The notes under the pieces: generated by a model | What the model was told of the DNA's origin: nothing | Databases searched by the model: none | What the model saw: the letters and a program-made list of their open reading frames with translations, nothing else | Origin: Nocardia albiluteola | GTDB taxonomy: Bacteria; Actinomycetota; Actinomycetes; Mycobacteriales; Mycobacteriaceae | Direction: 5' to 3' | DNA length: 64,000 bases | NCBI RefSeq assembly: GCF_018860155.1 | Contig: NZ_JAHKNI010000002.1 | Location: forward strand, 1-64,000 | In this document: positions 1 to 10,303 of the stretch, in pieces | Position numbering within the stretch: position 1 is the first letter of the stretch | Layout of the letters: each line of letters begins with the position of its first letter | Translations under genes and position numbers: made by a program

Positions 1-117
1 TACGGCGGCTATAGCGGTGGGGAAACGCCCGGTCCCATTCCGAACCCGGAAGCTAAGGCCACCTGCGCCGATGGTACTGCACTCGCCAGGGTGTGGGAGA
101 GTAGGACACCGCCGGAA
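1..117 (+). rRNA. 5S ribosomal RNA (5' end at or just outside the window edge)
   Basis: The segment has the conserved bacterial 5S core (GGAAACGCCCGGTCCCATTC, then CCGAACCCGGAAGCTAAG and GATGGTACTGCA). The 5' TACGGCGG pairs with CCGCCG near 108-113 to close helix I. One or a few bases may be missing at the left edge. The rRNA operon would lie to the left. Confidence 0.95.
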
Positions 118-127
118 CATCCTTTGC

Positions 128-159
128 CGAAGGCCCCCAGCATCAGCTGGGGGCCTTCG
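128..159 (+). terminator. Intrinsic-type terminator after the 5S gene
   Basis: Perfect 14-bp GC-rich stem (CGAAGGCCCCCAGC / GCTGGGGGCCTTCG) with loop ATCA, about 10 bp after the 5S end. There is no strong U-tract, which is common in actinobacteria. It separates the rRNA operon from the convergent gene at 182. Confidence 0.85.
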
Positions 160-181
160 TGCGTTCACCGTTGCCCCGCAA

Positions 182-892
182 TCATTCCCAGCGGAATCGC
201 CACGCCGGTTGCCGTAGCAGCCTGCTCGCATAGCTCTCGAGCGTGACGTGGTCCCTCCAGATGCTCGGACAGAAACCCGAATGCTCCAACGTGATTCGGC
301 GGGCTTCGCTGATGGTCCGCGGCGGCGCGGCGACGGACAGCTCCAATGTCGAACATCCGAGCTTCACCACGCGAACGCCGAACCGGTCCTCCCAGGTTCG
401 CAGCACGGCGGATATCTTCTCGACGTTCACCGTGTAGTTGGCGGCGCCCGACCAGCCGATGAGGCCCGGGGCATCGGCGCCGCGCGTACACGGCACCAGC
501 GCCAGGCGGTAATCGGACGTCCCCTCAACGGCCAGGCGCCCGGCCGCATAGCCCGGGGGTGCCCCCAGCCGTCTCGCCGGCACGAAGCCGGGCCACTCGT
601 CTCCGAAGTATTCGAAGTACTCCCGGATGAGCCGTTCGCCCGGAGTCTCGTCGATGTCCTCGATGGTGACGGGTGTACTCAGCATGAGGTCGACATCCAG
701 GCAGTCGTCGAGCAGCAGCGGATACAGCCCGGTCCGCGGATGCTCCTCGTAGTACCGCTCCCAGCATTTCTGGGCCGCCGGCCCGCTGTCGTTCGAGAGC
801 CACATGATCGGCCGCCCGGCCTCCCGGGAGGCTGCGACGCTTCCGGACAGTAACCCGGCGGGCACCGTACCGAACGGATTCGTGCCACACAT
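182..892 (-). CDS. DUF4253 domain-containing protein
   Basis: A 236-residue cytosolic protein with no signal peptide or membrane segment. The C-terminal ~110 residues resemble the DUF4253 family: a LALVPC strand, a GWSGAANY segment, a central WEDRFG helix, and a HSGFCPSIW segment near the end. The function of the family is unknown; members often occur near polymorphic toxin or immunity genes, but no such partner is visible here. The ATG at 892 follows a GGGGG stretch about 10 nt upstream; an in-frame ATG 29 codons later (MWLSND) is an alternative start. It converges on the 5S terminator and is not in an operon. Confidence 0.7.
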   Translation of the reverse strand: MCGTNPFGTVPAGLLSGSVAASREAGRPIMWLSNDSGPAAQKCWERYYEEHPRTGLYPLLLDDCLDVDLMLSTPVTIEDIDETPGERLIREYFEYFGDEWPGFVPARRLGAPPGYAAGRLAVEGTSDYRLALVPCTRGADAPGLIGWSGAANYTVNVEKISAVLRTWEDRFGVRVVKLGCSTLELSVAAPPRTISEARRITLEHSGFCPSIWRDHVTLESYASRLLRQPAWRFRWE

Positions 893-1072
893 ATCCGATG
901 AACCCCCTTGTATACCTTGGCAACTCGGCTGGACCTACCCCGTGAAGCTAACGGCGCCCGCCGACAGGCGACCTTCCCGCGAGGCAGATCCAAGGTGAGA
1001 GGTATGCCCGCCCCTCAGGCCCCGGTGAGCAACCCACTCTGCGGCCAGCGGGAAACAGCCAGGGCATTGATT

Positions 1073-1108
1073 GTTGTCGCGGCAACAGATAATGTAGTCG
1101 CAACAACA
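1073..1108. promoter_or_regulatory. Candidate MarR operator: two tandem near-palindromic sites 21 bp apart
   Basis: GTTGTCGCGGCAACA (1073-1087) and GTAGTCGCAACAACA (1094-1108) match at 12 of 15 positions. Their starts are 21 bp apart, about two helical turns. The first is nearly palindromic (TGTTG yCGCGr CAACA). The pair lies just upstream of the ribosome-binding site of an SRPBCC gene that overlaps a marR gene. Autoregulation by that MarR protein is inferred from position and symmetry. Confidence 0.6.
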
Positions 1109-1123
1109 ACAGCGGAGGTTGTC

Positions 1124-1549
1124 ATGATGTACTCGTTCACCGAAGAAGCCGTTATCGAGGGAGACGCCGACCGGATCTGGGCGGTGGCCACCGATGTAGC
1201 GCACTGGGCGGACTGGGATCCGCACGAGGAGCGGTCGCGAATCGAGGGCCCGTTCGAGGCCGGTACCGTCGGATGGGTGAAGCCGAAGGGCGCCCCGGCT
1301 GGGCCGTTCACCATCGTGGAGGTGGAGCCGAAACGGTCGTGGACCAGCGAGGCGGGTATTCCGTTCGGGAAGCTGCGGGGCCGGCGCACATACGAGCCGC
1401 AGGGCGATGGGACGGTGAAGGTGTCCGAAGAGGTAGAGGTGCACGGACCGATGGGGCCGCTGTTCAAGCTGATCTGGGAAAAGGGGATGCGCGCCGACAT
1501 GCCGCGGACGTTCGCGGCCTTGGCCGAGGAGGCGGCCAGGCGTGGCTGA
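1124..1549 (+). CDS. SRPBCC (START-like) family protein
   Basis: A 141-residue single-domain protein of the polyketide cyclase/SRPBCC fold: a first strand leading into a D-RIWAVATDVAHWADWDP helix, internal beta strands, and the long C-terminal helix (residues ~115-140). These proteins bind hydrophobic ligands in a deep cavity; the ligand here cannot be read from sequence. The ATG at 1124 was chosen because AGCGGAGG ends 5 nt upstream, whereas an upstream in-frame ATG would run through the operator. Its stop overlaps the start of the following marR gene, so the two are probably translationally coupled. Confidence 0.85.
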   Translation: MMYSFTEEAVIEGDADRIWAVATDVAHWADWDPHEERSRIEGPFEAGTVGWVKPKGAPAGPFTIVEVEPKRSWTSEAGIPFGKLRGRRTYEPQGDGTVKVSEEVEVHGPMGPLFKLIWEKGMRADMPRTFAALAEEAARRG

Positions 1550-2018
1550 AAATCCGGAGCCACCACACGCCACGCCCCGCGGGCCGCTGATGTCCCCGGG
1601 GTTCTGGCTGCATCACGCGGCCCTGGAATGGCGAGCCACGCTGGAGCGCAACCTGCGACCGCTCGGACTCACCCCGACCCAGTTCAATCTGCTCGCCTCG
1701 ACCGGATGGCTGTCGGGGCACGGCGATCTGCCAACTCAGCAGCAGGCCGCGGACATGGCCGGCGCCGACCGCATGATGGCCTCGCGGGTGATCCGCGCTC
1801 TCGAGGAACGAGAGCTGTTGCGGCGCACGCCCGATCCCGCCGATGCTCGCGCGGTTCGCCTCGAACTCACCTCCGCCGGAAGGGATCTGGTGAGCAAGGG
1901 CGTGCAGATCGCGGTCGATACCGACGTGCAGCTCTTCGGTCCGCACGGAGACCTACTGCGAGATCACCTGCGCCCCATCGCCACCCACCGCGTCCCTGTG
2001 AATGGGCCCGCGGACTGA
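1542..2018 (+). CDS. MarR family transcriptional regulator
   Basis: A 158-residue winged-helix regulator. It shows the MarR order: dimerisation helix (~15-40), TPTQFNLL segment, recognition region with AADMAGADRMMASRVIRALEE (~65-90), and wing with LRRTPDPADARAVRLELT (~90-112). The GTG start at 1542 lies inside the end of the upstream SRPBCC gene. It probably represses the SRPBCC-marR operon through the tandem sites at 1073-1108 and releases DNA on binding a small aromatic or lipophilic ligand; the ligand is unknown. Confidence 0.9.
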   Translation: MAENPEPPHATPRGPLMSPGFWLHHAALEWRATLERNLRPLGLTPTQFNLLASTGWLSGHGDLPTQQQAADMAGADRMMASRVIRALEERELLRRTPDPADARAVRLELTSAGRDLVSKGVQIAVDTDVQLFGPHGDLLRDHLRPIATHRVPVNGPAD

Positions 2019-2071
2019 TCCGGGCCCAATTGGCTATCGGCTGGGAGTTCGCCGGACCGTATCACCGCACC

Positions 2072-3250
2072 ATGGTGGCGAATGCGGCGTTCCTACGGGC
2101 GCGCCGGGCTGGACAGTACAGGTCGGAACGCTCGTCGATCGGGCGTGCGCTGCCTGTGATCGCTGTCCTGCTGGGGCTGGTCGCGTGCGTTACGGACTTC
2201 GGCTCTGCCGTTGGCTCGGCGGCCACTCTCCCGCAGATCGGCGTCACCACACTGCAACTCGTCGACGAGAGCCGCGCCGATCCGTGGCAGCCCACCGCGC
2301 GCCGGGAGTTGTCCGTCACGATCGATTACCCCGCGGCCGCAGGGGCCTATCCCGCGGCCGATGATCTGCTGCCCGGCCTGTCCGGAACGCTGCGGTCCGT
2401 TCGCGTGTATGCCAATCCGCCCGTTGCCGCCGGCACGAAATCGCTACCGGTGCTGCTCTATTCGCCCGGCGCCGGCCTGCCCGCGCGCGCGGGCGCGTCG
2501 GTGGCCGAGGCGCTGGCGGCCAGTGGCTATGCCGTGGTATCGATCGGCGATACCCATGGTTCGGTGCCGGGCACGGTGTTTCCCGATGGGCATATCGCGC
2601 TCTACGACCCACGGAACGTGACCGAACCCGCCCGGGCACACCGGATCTCGTGGGCGGCACGAACGGGCGACATCCGATTCGTGCTCGACGAGCTGACTCT
2701 GTTGACCCACGGGAGCGTTCGCGACTCCGGCGGTCGAGCACTGCCGTCGGGGCTGGGAGCCGCAATGGATCTGACGCGCGTCGGGATGTTCGGGCACTCG
2801 CTCGGTGGCACCTCGAGCGTGTATGCCGATCCGCGGGTCCGGGCGGGCGTCGATCTCGACGGCTACTCCGATCCGGCGCAGCTGGGTACCGGCCTTGTCG
2901 CGGATTCGCGGCGCCCGATCCTGTTCATGGCCGATGGCCGGGCAGATCAGGTCACGCGCCGTCGTCGCATGGGGCTGATGTGCGCGGGGCGGGTGGGGTG
3001 GACCCGTGCGGTCGTCCTGGCCGATTCCGGGCACTTGTCGTTCACGGATCTGGAGTATCTGCCGCCATCGGTCACCCGGGCGCCGGCGGTGTCCAGTCTC
3101 TTCGGCACGATCGCACCCGACCGCGCCCACGCCGCGATCACCGCCTACGTCAAGGCGATGTTCGACCACATCCTGGGCGGTCGGCCCGAACCGCTGCTCG
3201 ACGGGCCCAGCGCCGCATTTCCCGAGATCACCTTCGACCCGCACACGTAG
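2072..3250 (+). CDS. Exported alpha/beta hydrolase, PAF-acetylhydrolase-like; probable lipoprotein
   Basis: About 392 residues. The basic N-terminus (RARRAGQYRSERSS) precedes a hydrophobic stretch ending in LVAC, a plausible lipobox, so the enzyme is probably membrane-anchored outside the cell. The nucleophile elbow is GHSLGG in the middle of the chain; a DLDGYSDP strand and a late DSGHLSF segment supply the likely acid and histidine. The overall layout is that of the platelet-activating-factor acetylhydrolase/dienelactone hydrolase superfamily; the substrate is unknown. The ATG at 2072 was chosen because it gives a proper signal peptide; the frame is open further upstream but overlaps marR. 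Confidence 0.75.
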   Translation: MVANAAFLRARRAGQYRSERSSIGRALPVIAVLLGLVACVTDFGSAVGSAATLPQIGVTTLQLVDESRADPWQPTARRELSVTIDYPAAAGAYPAADDLLPGLSGTLRSVRVYANPPVAAGTKSLPVLLYSPGAGLPARAGASVAEALAASGYAVVSIGDTHGSVPGTVFPDGHIALYDPRNVTEPARAHRISWAARTGDIRFVLDELTLLTHGSVRDSGGRALPSGLGAAMDLTRVGMFGHSLGGTSSVYADPRVRAGVDLDGYSDPAQLGTGLVADSRRPILFMADGRADQVTRRRRMGLMCAGRVGWTRAVVLADSGHLSFTDLEYLPPSVTRAPAVSSLFGTIAPDRAHAAITAYVKAMFDHILGGRPEPLLDGPSAAFPEITFDPHT

Positions 3251-3265
3251 GCACCGTGCAGAACA

Positions 3266-3305
3266 CGAGGGCGGTACCCGGCAGGTGAGCCGGATACCGC
3301 CCTCG
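3266..3305. terminator. Bidirectional hairpin between convergent genes
   Basis: CGAGGGCGGTACCCGGC pairs with GCCGGATACCGCCCTCG with one C-A mismatch and a 6-nt loop. It lies between the hydrolase gene (plus) and hsaB (minus) and probably ends both transcripts. Confidence 0.75.
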
Positions 3306-3318
3306 ATGTCTTCGCGAT

Positions 3319-3894
3319 CTACAGCCAGGTGTCGAGCGTGGTGGTGGTGAGGAAGTGCTCGAGATCCGCGCGCCAGGGCGCGGGAGTGGTCTTCTCCGGC
3401 TCGATGGCCGTGTACTGGCCGCGGTAGAACAGCAGCGGACGGCCGGATTCGGTCGACTCCGACAGGGACTGCACCCGGCCCATGACGATGTAGTGGTCGC
3501 CACCGTCGAGCACCTGTTCCACGGTGCACTGGATGGTGGCCAGCGCGCCGTCCAGTGCGGGGAGTTGCAGATCGGTGGTGTGCCAGTCGATTCCGGCGAA
3601 CTTGTCGGGTTCGCGGGAGCCGAAACGGGCGCAGACCGGCTGCTGCTCCTCGGCCAGCATGTTCACGCAGAAGCTGCCGTTGGCCTCGATCGCCGCCCAG
3701 GAGCGGGACTCCTTGGTGGGGCAGAACAGCACCAGCGGTGGATCGAGGGACAGGGCGGCGAACGACTGGCAGGCGAAGCCGATCGGTGCCTCGTCGGCAC
3801 CGAATGTGGTGATGACGGTGATGCCGGTACAGAACTGCCCCAGCACATTCCGGAACTGACGCGGATCGATCGCGGGTTGTTCACTCGTGGTCAT
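3319..3894 (-). CDS. hsaB: HsaB: flavin reductase of the 3-HSA hydroxylase
   Basis: A 191-residue protein of the flavin reductase (DIM6/NTAB, FMN-binding split barrel) family. It should supply reduced flavin to HsaA for hydroxylation of 3-HSA to 3,4-DHSA. Recognisable features are FRNVLGQFCTGITVITT near the N-terminus, GFACQSFAALSLDPPLVLFC, and DGGDHYIVMGRV, the family GDH motif. It is the last gene of the minus-strand hsaA-hsaD-hsaC-hsaB run, 17 bp after hsaC. The ATG at 3894 matches the family N-terminus; a much longer open frame upstream is hsaC read in another frame. Confidence 0.93.
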   Translation of the reverse strand: MTTSEQPAIDPRQFRNVLGQFCTGITVITTFGADEAPIGFACQSFAALSLDPPLVLFCPTKESRSWAAIEANGSFCVNMLAEEQQPVCARFGSREPDKFAGIDWHTTDLQLPALDGALATIQCTVEQVLDGGDHYIVMGRVQSLSESTESGRPLLFYRGQYTAIEPEKTTPAPWRADLEHFLTTTTLDTWL

Positions 3895-3911
3895 ATCGTC
3901 GCCCTGTCTCG

Positions 3912-6863
<2,952 letters not shown>

Positions 6864-6933
6864 CTCGGGGGCTGCTCCTGGCTCGATCGGTGCGGGGACC
6901 CGATGTCCCCGGGACTGATACTTACTCTGAGAC

Positions 6934-6947
6934 TAGAACACGTTCTC
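6934..6947. promoter_or_regulatory. KstR-type operator upstream of hsaA
   Basis: TAGAACACGTTCTC fits the KstR consensus TnnAACnnGTTnnA except for the final base. It sits 70 bp upstream of the hsaA start, in the intergenic region shared with kshA. Confidence 0.8.
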
Positions 6948-7036
6948 ATTGCTGTCGAGAACGGGTGTTCGCTGGGGGGCGTCGGCGCCCCTTGCCTGGT
7001 AGTCGACGGAATAACTGGCGCAAGCCCGCACAATTT

Positions 7037-7050
7037 TGTAACGTGTTCTA
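7037..7050. promoter_or_regulatory. KstR-type operator upstream of kshA
   Basis: TGTAACGTGTTCTA is a full match to TnnAACnnGTTnnA. It ends 22 bp before the kshA ATG, where bound repressor would block initiation. The ribosome-binding site AGAGGAGG follows at about 7059. Confidence 0.85.
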
Positions 7051-7072
7051 GTAATCGTAGAGGAGGATCGCA

Positions 7073-8290
7073 ATGGCAGTAACCCCACCGCGGGGCGGGA
7101 AGGTCCGTGAGATCGATGTCGGTACCGCGCCCACCCGATATGCGCGGGGATGGCATTGCCTCGGCCTGGCCGCTCCGTTCAAGGACGGCAAGCCGCACGC
7201 CATCTCGGTGTTCGGCACCAAACTGGTGATATTCGCCGACAGCAAGGGCGAGCTGCAGGTACTGGACGCGTACTGCCGGCACATGGGCGGCGACCTGAGC
7301 ATGGGCGAGGTCAAGGGCGATTCGGTCGCCTGCCCGTTCCATGACTGGCGCTGGGGCGGCAACGGCCGCTGCACCGGCATTCCGTACGGCCGCCGGGTGC
7401 CCCCGCTCGCCAAGACCCGCTCGTGGACCACCCTCGAGCGCAACGGTCAGCTGTTCGTGTGGCACGACCACGAGGGCAATCCGCCACCGGCGGATATCAC
7501 CATCCCCCACATCGAGGGTCCCTACACCGATGCCGAGGGCAACCCGAGCGAGACGCTGGACGACGGCTGGACCGAGTGGACCTGGAACTCGATGCTGATC
7601 GAGGGCGCCAACTGCCGCGAGATCATCGACAACGTGGTCGACATGGCGCACTTCTTCTACATCCACTTCGCCTACCCGACGTACTTCAAGAACGTCTTCG
7701 AGGGCCACGTCGCCACGCAGTTCCTGGAGACCAAGTCCCGGCCCGACATCGGCATGGGCACACAGTACGGCGATTCGCTGCTCAAGTCGGTGGCCGCGTA
7801 CTACGGCCCCTCGTACATGATCAATCCGCTGCACAACTTCTACGGCGGGTTCGAGGTCAAGAGCGTCCTGATCAACTGCCACTACCCGGTGACGCAGGAT
7901 TCGTTCGTGCTGCAGTACGGCGTGTCGGTGCAGAAGCCGACGGGGCTGGACGACAAGTCCTCGAAGAAGCTGGCCGAGAAGATGACCGAGGGCATCGCGG
8001 TCGGCTTCCTGCAGGACGTCGAGATCTGGAAGCACAAGTCCAAGATCGACAATCCGCTGCTGTGCGAGGAGGACGGCCCGGTCTACCAGCTGCGCCGCTG
8101 GTACGACCAGTTCTACGTGGACGTCGCCGATGTCGACTCCAAGAGCACCGATCGGTTCGAATTCGAGGTCGACACCACCAAGGCCAATGAGGCCTGGGAG
8201 GCGGAGGTCGCGGAGAATCTGCGCCGCAAGCGGGAGGCCGACGAGACGAAGGCCCAGGAGTCTTCGGAATCGGCGGAGGCGGCGGTCTGA
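7073..8290 (+). CDS. kshA: KshA: 3-ketosteroid 9-alpha-hydroxylase, Rieske oxygenase component
   Basis: A 405-residue Rieske non-haem iron oxygenase that hydroxylates C9 of 3-ketosteroids such as ADD, triggering ring B opening. The Rieske cluster ligands are C68-x-H70 and C87-x2-H90 (YCRHMGG, CPFHDW). The mononuclear iron histidines are His193 and His198 (DMAHFFYIH). The C-terminus is a charged tail (RRKREADETK). The reductase KshB is not in the window. A KstR-type site precedes the gene. Its stop overlaps the start of the next gene (TGATG). A 3' fragment of a second copy lies at 9351-9572. Confidence 0.95.
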   Translation: MAVTPPRGGKVREIDVGTAPTRYARGWHCLGLAAPFKDGKPHAISVFGTKLVIFADSKGELQVLDAYCRHMGGDLSMGEVKGDSVACPFHDWRWGGNGRCTGIPYGRRVPPLAKTRSWTTLERNGQLFVWHDHEGNPPPADITIPHIEGPYTDAEGNPSETLDDGWTEWTWNSMLIEGANCREIIDNVVDMAHFFYIHFAYPTYFKNVFEGHVATQFLETKSRPDIGMGTQYGDSLLKSVAAYYGPSYMINPLHNFYGGFEVKSVLINCHYPVTQDSFVLQYGVSVQKPTGLDDKSSKKLAEKMTEGIAVGFLQDVEIWKHKSKIDNPLLCEEDGPVYQLRRWYDQFYVDVADVDSKSTDRFEFEVDTTKANEAWEAEVAENLRRKREADETKAQESSESAEAAV

Positions 8291-8610
8291 TGGCCGGCTG
8301 GGCGAAGGCACCGGATTTCGCGGACCGTCCGGAGCGACGGGCGCAGGTGCGCGCCCAGACGGTCGTGGACAAGCGGCGCTACCTCGAGGAGGGAATGGCG
8401 CCGCTCGCGTGCCAGACGTGCGGGACGAATGTCCTTGTGCGCAAGTCCAGCTCACACCAGACCTCGGTGCAGTGGACGGCGAATCCGGCCGATCACTGCC
8501 CCGTGTTCCGGGAGCTGACCGGTGGTCCGGGCCGCCCCGAGGGGTGCCCGAACCTGGAGCGCACCATCGCCCACGCCGTCGACGAGGGCATCATCTCCGT
8601 CGACGAATAG
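8290..8610 (+). CDS. Small Cys-containing protein coupled to kshA, function unknown
   Basis: A 106-residue soluble protein whose ATG overlaps the kshA stop by one base, so translation is probably coupled. It has CxxC at 41-44 (ACQTCGT), His69-Cys70 and Cys86, which could bind zinc or an iron-sulfur cluster; this is inference. I recall that small conserved proteins often follow kshA in actinobacteria, but I cannot assign a reaction. A truncated paralogue lies at 9572-9816, showing that the pair was duplicated as a unit. Confidence 0.8.
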   Translation: MAGWAKAPDFADRPERRAQVRAQTVVDKRRYLEEGMAPLACQTCGTNVLVRKSSSHQTSVQWTANPADHCPVFRELTGGPGRPEGCPNLERTIAHAVDEGIISVDE

Positions 8611-8623
8611 TCGCAGCCGCTTT

Positions 8624-8669
8624 CATGTGAATGCACCCCGGGCTGTACCGCCCGGGGTGCATTCACATG
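8624..8669 (+). terminator. Strong hairpin terminator of the kshA operon
   Basis: Perfect 20-bp stem (CATGTGAATGCACCCCGGGC and its complement) with a 6-nt loop TGTACC, 13 bp after the stop codon. No U-tract. Confidence 0.85.
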
Positions 8670-8703
8670 TGAGGTAGGTAGATCGTTGGTGCTGCAGCTG
8701 CTT

Positions 8704-8860
8704 TCAGCGAGACCAGCATTGGTCACCACAGGGGCGGGGGGTGCCTCCGCCGATCGCCGAGGACAAAGTGTCGACGCTCCCCGTCGAGGAGGGGATATAA
8801 ATCGGTTGGGCCGAAGGTGGGCCGGGGGGCGAGGTGACCGGCGCCGGTGCGGCGGGTCTC
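8704..8860 (-). pseudogene. Decayed copy of the exported mini-protein gene at 10304-10549
   Basis: Read on the minus strand, this gives PAAPAPVTSPPGPPSAQPIY followed by IPSSTGS, then a divergent tail with two Cys and a TGA at 8704-8706. The intact gene at 10304-10549 has PSTPAPVASTPNTPSGQPIY followed by IPSSTGS. No signal peptide or credible start is found upstream in this frame, so the N-terminus is lost. It is part of a decayed tandem duplication that continues to 8967. Confidence 0.75.
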
Positions 8861-8920
8861 GGACATCGCTGAGGGAATTGCGGCGTTCCGGTACGGGCGC
8901 GGCGAATATCGATCAGGGTT

Positions 8921-8967
8921 CCAGGGCCGGAAGCGATTTCACGAGTGCGGCGGATTCAGTCCAGCCG
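8921..8967. repeat. Remnant of the region upstream of the mini-protein gene and the cupin gene 3' end
   Basis: 8921-8941 matches 10671-10691 at 17 of 21 positions, and 8950-8967 matches 10731-10748 (the last codons of the cupin gene) at 17 of 18. The spacing between the two matches is about 31 bp shorter here, consistent with an internal deletion. Order and orientation are as in the intact copy, so the mini-protein gene, its upstream region and the cupin 3' end were duplicated together. Confidence 0.65.
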
Positions 8968-8978
8968 CAACATAGCAA

Positions 8979-9014
8979 ACGCACCCTGTCCAGGCAATCC
9001 TGGGCGGGGTGCGT
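8979..9014 (-). terminator. Hairpin downstream of the 9038-9277 gene
   Basis: ACGCACCC pairs with GGGTGCGT around an inner CCAGG/CCTGG stem. It lies about 24 bp after the stop of the minus-strand mini-protein gene. Confidence 0.65.
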
Positions 9015-9037
9015 CTTGTGTGTGAAGGCGAGGTTGG

Positions 9038-9277
9038 TCAGCAAGCGCCCTTGTAGCCGTCAACGCCACACATGAGCTTGGGCAGCAAATTCGCCGAACC
9101 GGTGCTGGGCACGCTGGCGACCTGCTGCGCCGTCGCGTTGTCGTGTGCGGCCGGGGCGGCGGGCGCGGTCGGCGCGGGCTGCAGGGTGATTTCCGCGGCC
9201 GCGGCCGCGGTTCCGGTGCCGAGCATGCCGATCGCCACCGCGGCCACCGAATAGAGTGCAAAACGCTTGATAGTCAA
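9038..9277 (-). CDS. Exported mini-protein A (signal peptide, Pro/Ala linker, C-terminal Cys pair)
   Basis: A 79-residue precursor. The N-terminus (TIKR, then the hydrophobic stretch ALYSVAAVAIGMLG, then TGTAAAAA) is a Sec signal peptide. The mature part starts EITLQPAPTAPAAPAA and ends CGVDGYKGAC, with two Cys eight residues apart that could form a disulfide loop. The TTG at 9277 is preferred because GGGAGG lies 6 nt upstream; the first in-frame ATG is 22 codons further back and would hide the signal peptide. It is related to the genes at 9827 and 10304 and to the pseudogene at 8704. Function unknown. Confidence 0.7.
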   Translation of the reverse strand: MTIKRFALYSVAAVAIGMLGTGTAAAAAEITLQPAPTAPAAPAAHDNATAQQVASVPSTGSANLLPKLMCGVDGYKGAC

Positions 9278-9350
9278 GACTTTCCTCCCGTATGAACTGG
9301 CGGCATCACGATAACGAATCTCGGACGGGACCGGGTAGTCCATTTTCCAT

Positions 9351-9572
9351 AATCCGCTCCTGTGTGAGGAGGACGGCCCGGTCTACCAGCTGCGCCGCTG
9401 GTACGACCAGTTCTACGTGGACGTCGCCGATGTCGACTCCAAGAGCACCGATCGGTTCGAATTCGAGGTCGACACCACTAAGGCTAATGAGGCCTGGGAA
9501 GCCGAGGTCGCCGAGAACCTGCGCCGCAAGCGGGAATCCGACGAGTCGAAGGCCGCGGAGGCGACGGTCTGA
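9351..9572 (+). pseudogene. Truncated kshA copy (3' 73 codons only)
   Basis: This frame encodes NPLLCEEDGPVYQLRRWYDQ and continues to the KshA C-terminus, ending TGA at 9570-9572. It matches kshA from about 8059 with small changes near the tail (RESDESKAAEATV versus READETKAQESSESAEAAV). The Rieske and iron-binding regions are absent, so it cannot encode an oxygenase. The left breakpoint is near 9351, next to the promoter of mini-protein gene A. Confidence 0.85.
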
Positions 9573-9816
9573 TGGCCACCTGGGCGAAGGCGCCTGACTT
9601 CGCGGACCGTCCGGAGCGACGGGCGCAGGTGCGCGCCCAGACGGTCGTGGACAAGCGGCATTACCTCGAGGAGGGAATGGCGCCGCTTGCCTGCCAGACA
9701 TGCGGGACGAATGTCCTTGTGCGCAAGTCCAGCTCGCATCAGACGTCGGTGCAGTGGACGGTGAACCCGGCGCAGGCCTGCCCCGTGTTCAAGGAGCTGT
9801 GTGGAGGTCCGGGCCG
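9572..9816 (+). pseudogene. Truncated copy of the kshA-coupled Cys protein
   Basis: The first ~82 codons closely follow the intact gene at 8290 (MATWAKAPDFADRPERRAQV and onward) and keep the CxxC motif and the third Cys. After GGPGR at 9816 the match ends abruptly and the frame continues, antisense, through mini-protein gene B to 10060. The C-terminal third, including Cys86, is lost. The chimeric frame is open, so a fusion could be translated, but I consider it a broken copy. Confidence 0.75.
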
Positions 9817-9826
9817 TCTGTCTTCG

Positions 9827-10075
9827 CTATCCGCAACCCTTGATGACGCCGGCGTTGGGGTTGCATACGCCGCCGCCGCTCCCCGAGAGCAGGTTGTCGA
9901 GGATCGCGTTGAGAAACCCGTTGGCATCACTTCCGGTGGAGAGTTGCGGCGACGATGCGACCGGAGCCGGTGCGGCGGGTTGCAGCGGAATCTGCGCGAC
10001 GGCTGGGGCCGCCGCGAACCCCAGCAGTGCCGCGGCGGCGATCGTGGAGAACAAAATTGAGCGTTTGACGGACAT
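9827..10075 (-). CDS. Exported mini-protein B
   Basis: An 82-residue precursor. MSVKRS then a hydrophobic stretch to AAPAVAQ gives a clear Sec signal peptide with cleavage expected after AVA. The mature peptide begins QIPLQPAAPAPVASSPQ and ends CNPNAGVIKGCG, with two Cys nine residues apart. The ATG at 10075 has AAGGAAG 7 nt upstream, and the ribosome-binding region resembles those of genes A and C. Its stop lies 10 bp from the breakpoint of the truncated gene at 9572-9816. Function unknown. Confidence 0.75.
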   Translation of the reverse strand: MSVKRSILFSTIAAAALLGFAAAPAVAQIPLQPAAPAPVASSPQLSTGSDANGFLNAILDNLLSGSGGGVCNPNAGVIKGCG

Positions 10076-10303
10076 CCAAGACTTCCTTCTGTCGATGTTC
10101 GAATCGGGAGTAGAGAGTGATATCTCGCCGAGATAACGGTCTTTCGTTACCTCGGTCAGAGGTTGGCGCGGTGGAAGTGGACATGCACCGTGCTGCGACT
10201 GGAGGGCTCAGACCAGGATTCTCCGGTCCGGGTTGAACGACCGTGAGGCCGAAGTCGGCGGCGTCTCAGATCTGGGAACGACTATATGCCGCAGTCGGGT
10301 TCG

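Noticed and set aside
8624..8669. 20-bp inverted repeat as an insertion-sequence end
   Set aside because: It is a single hairpin right after the kshA operon with no transposase; a terminator explains it.
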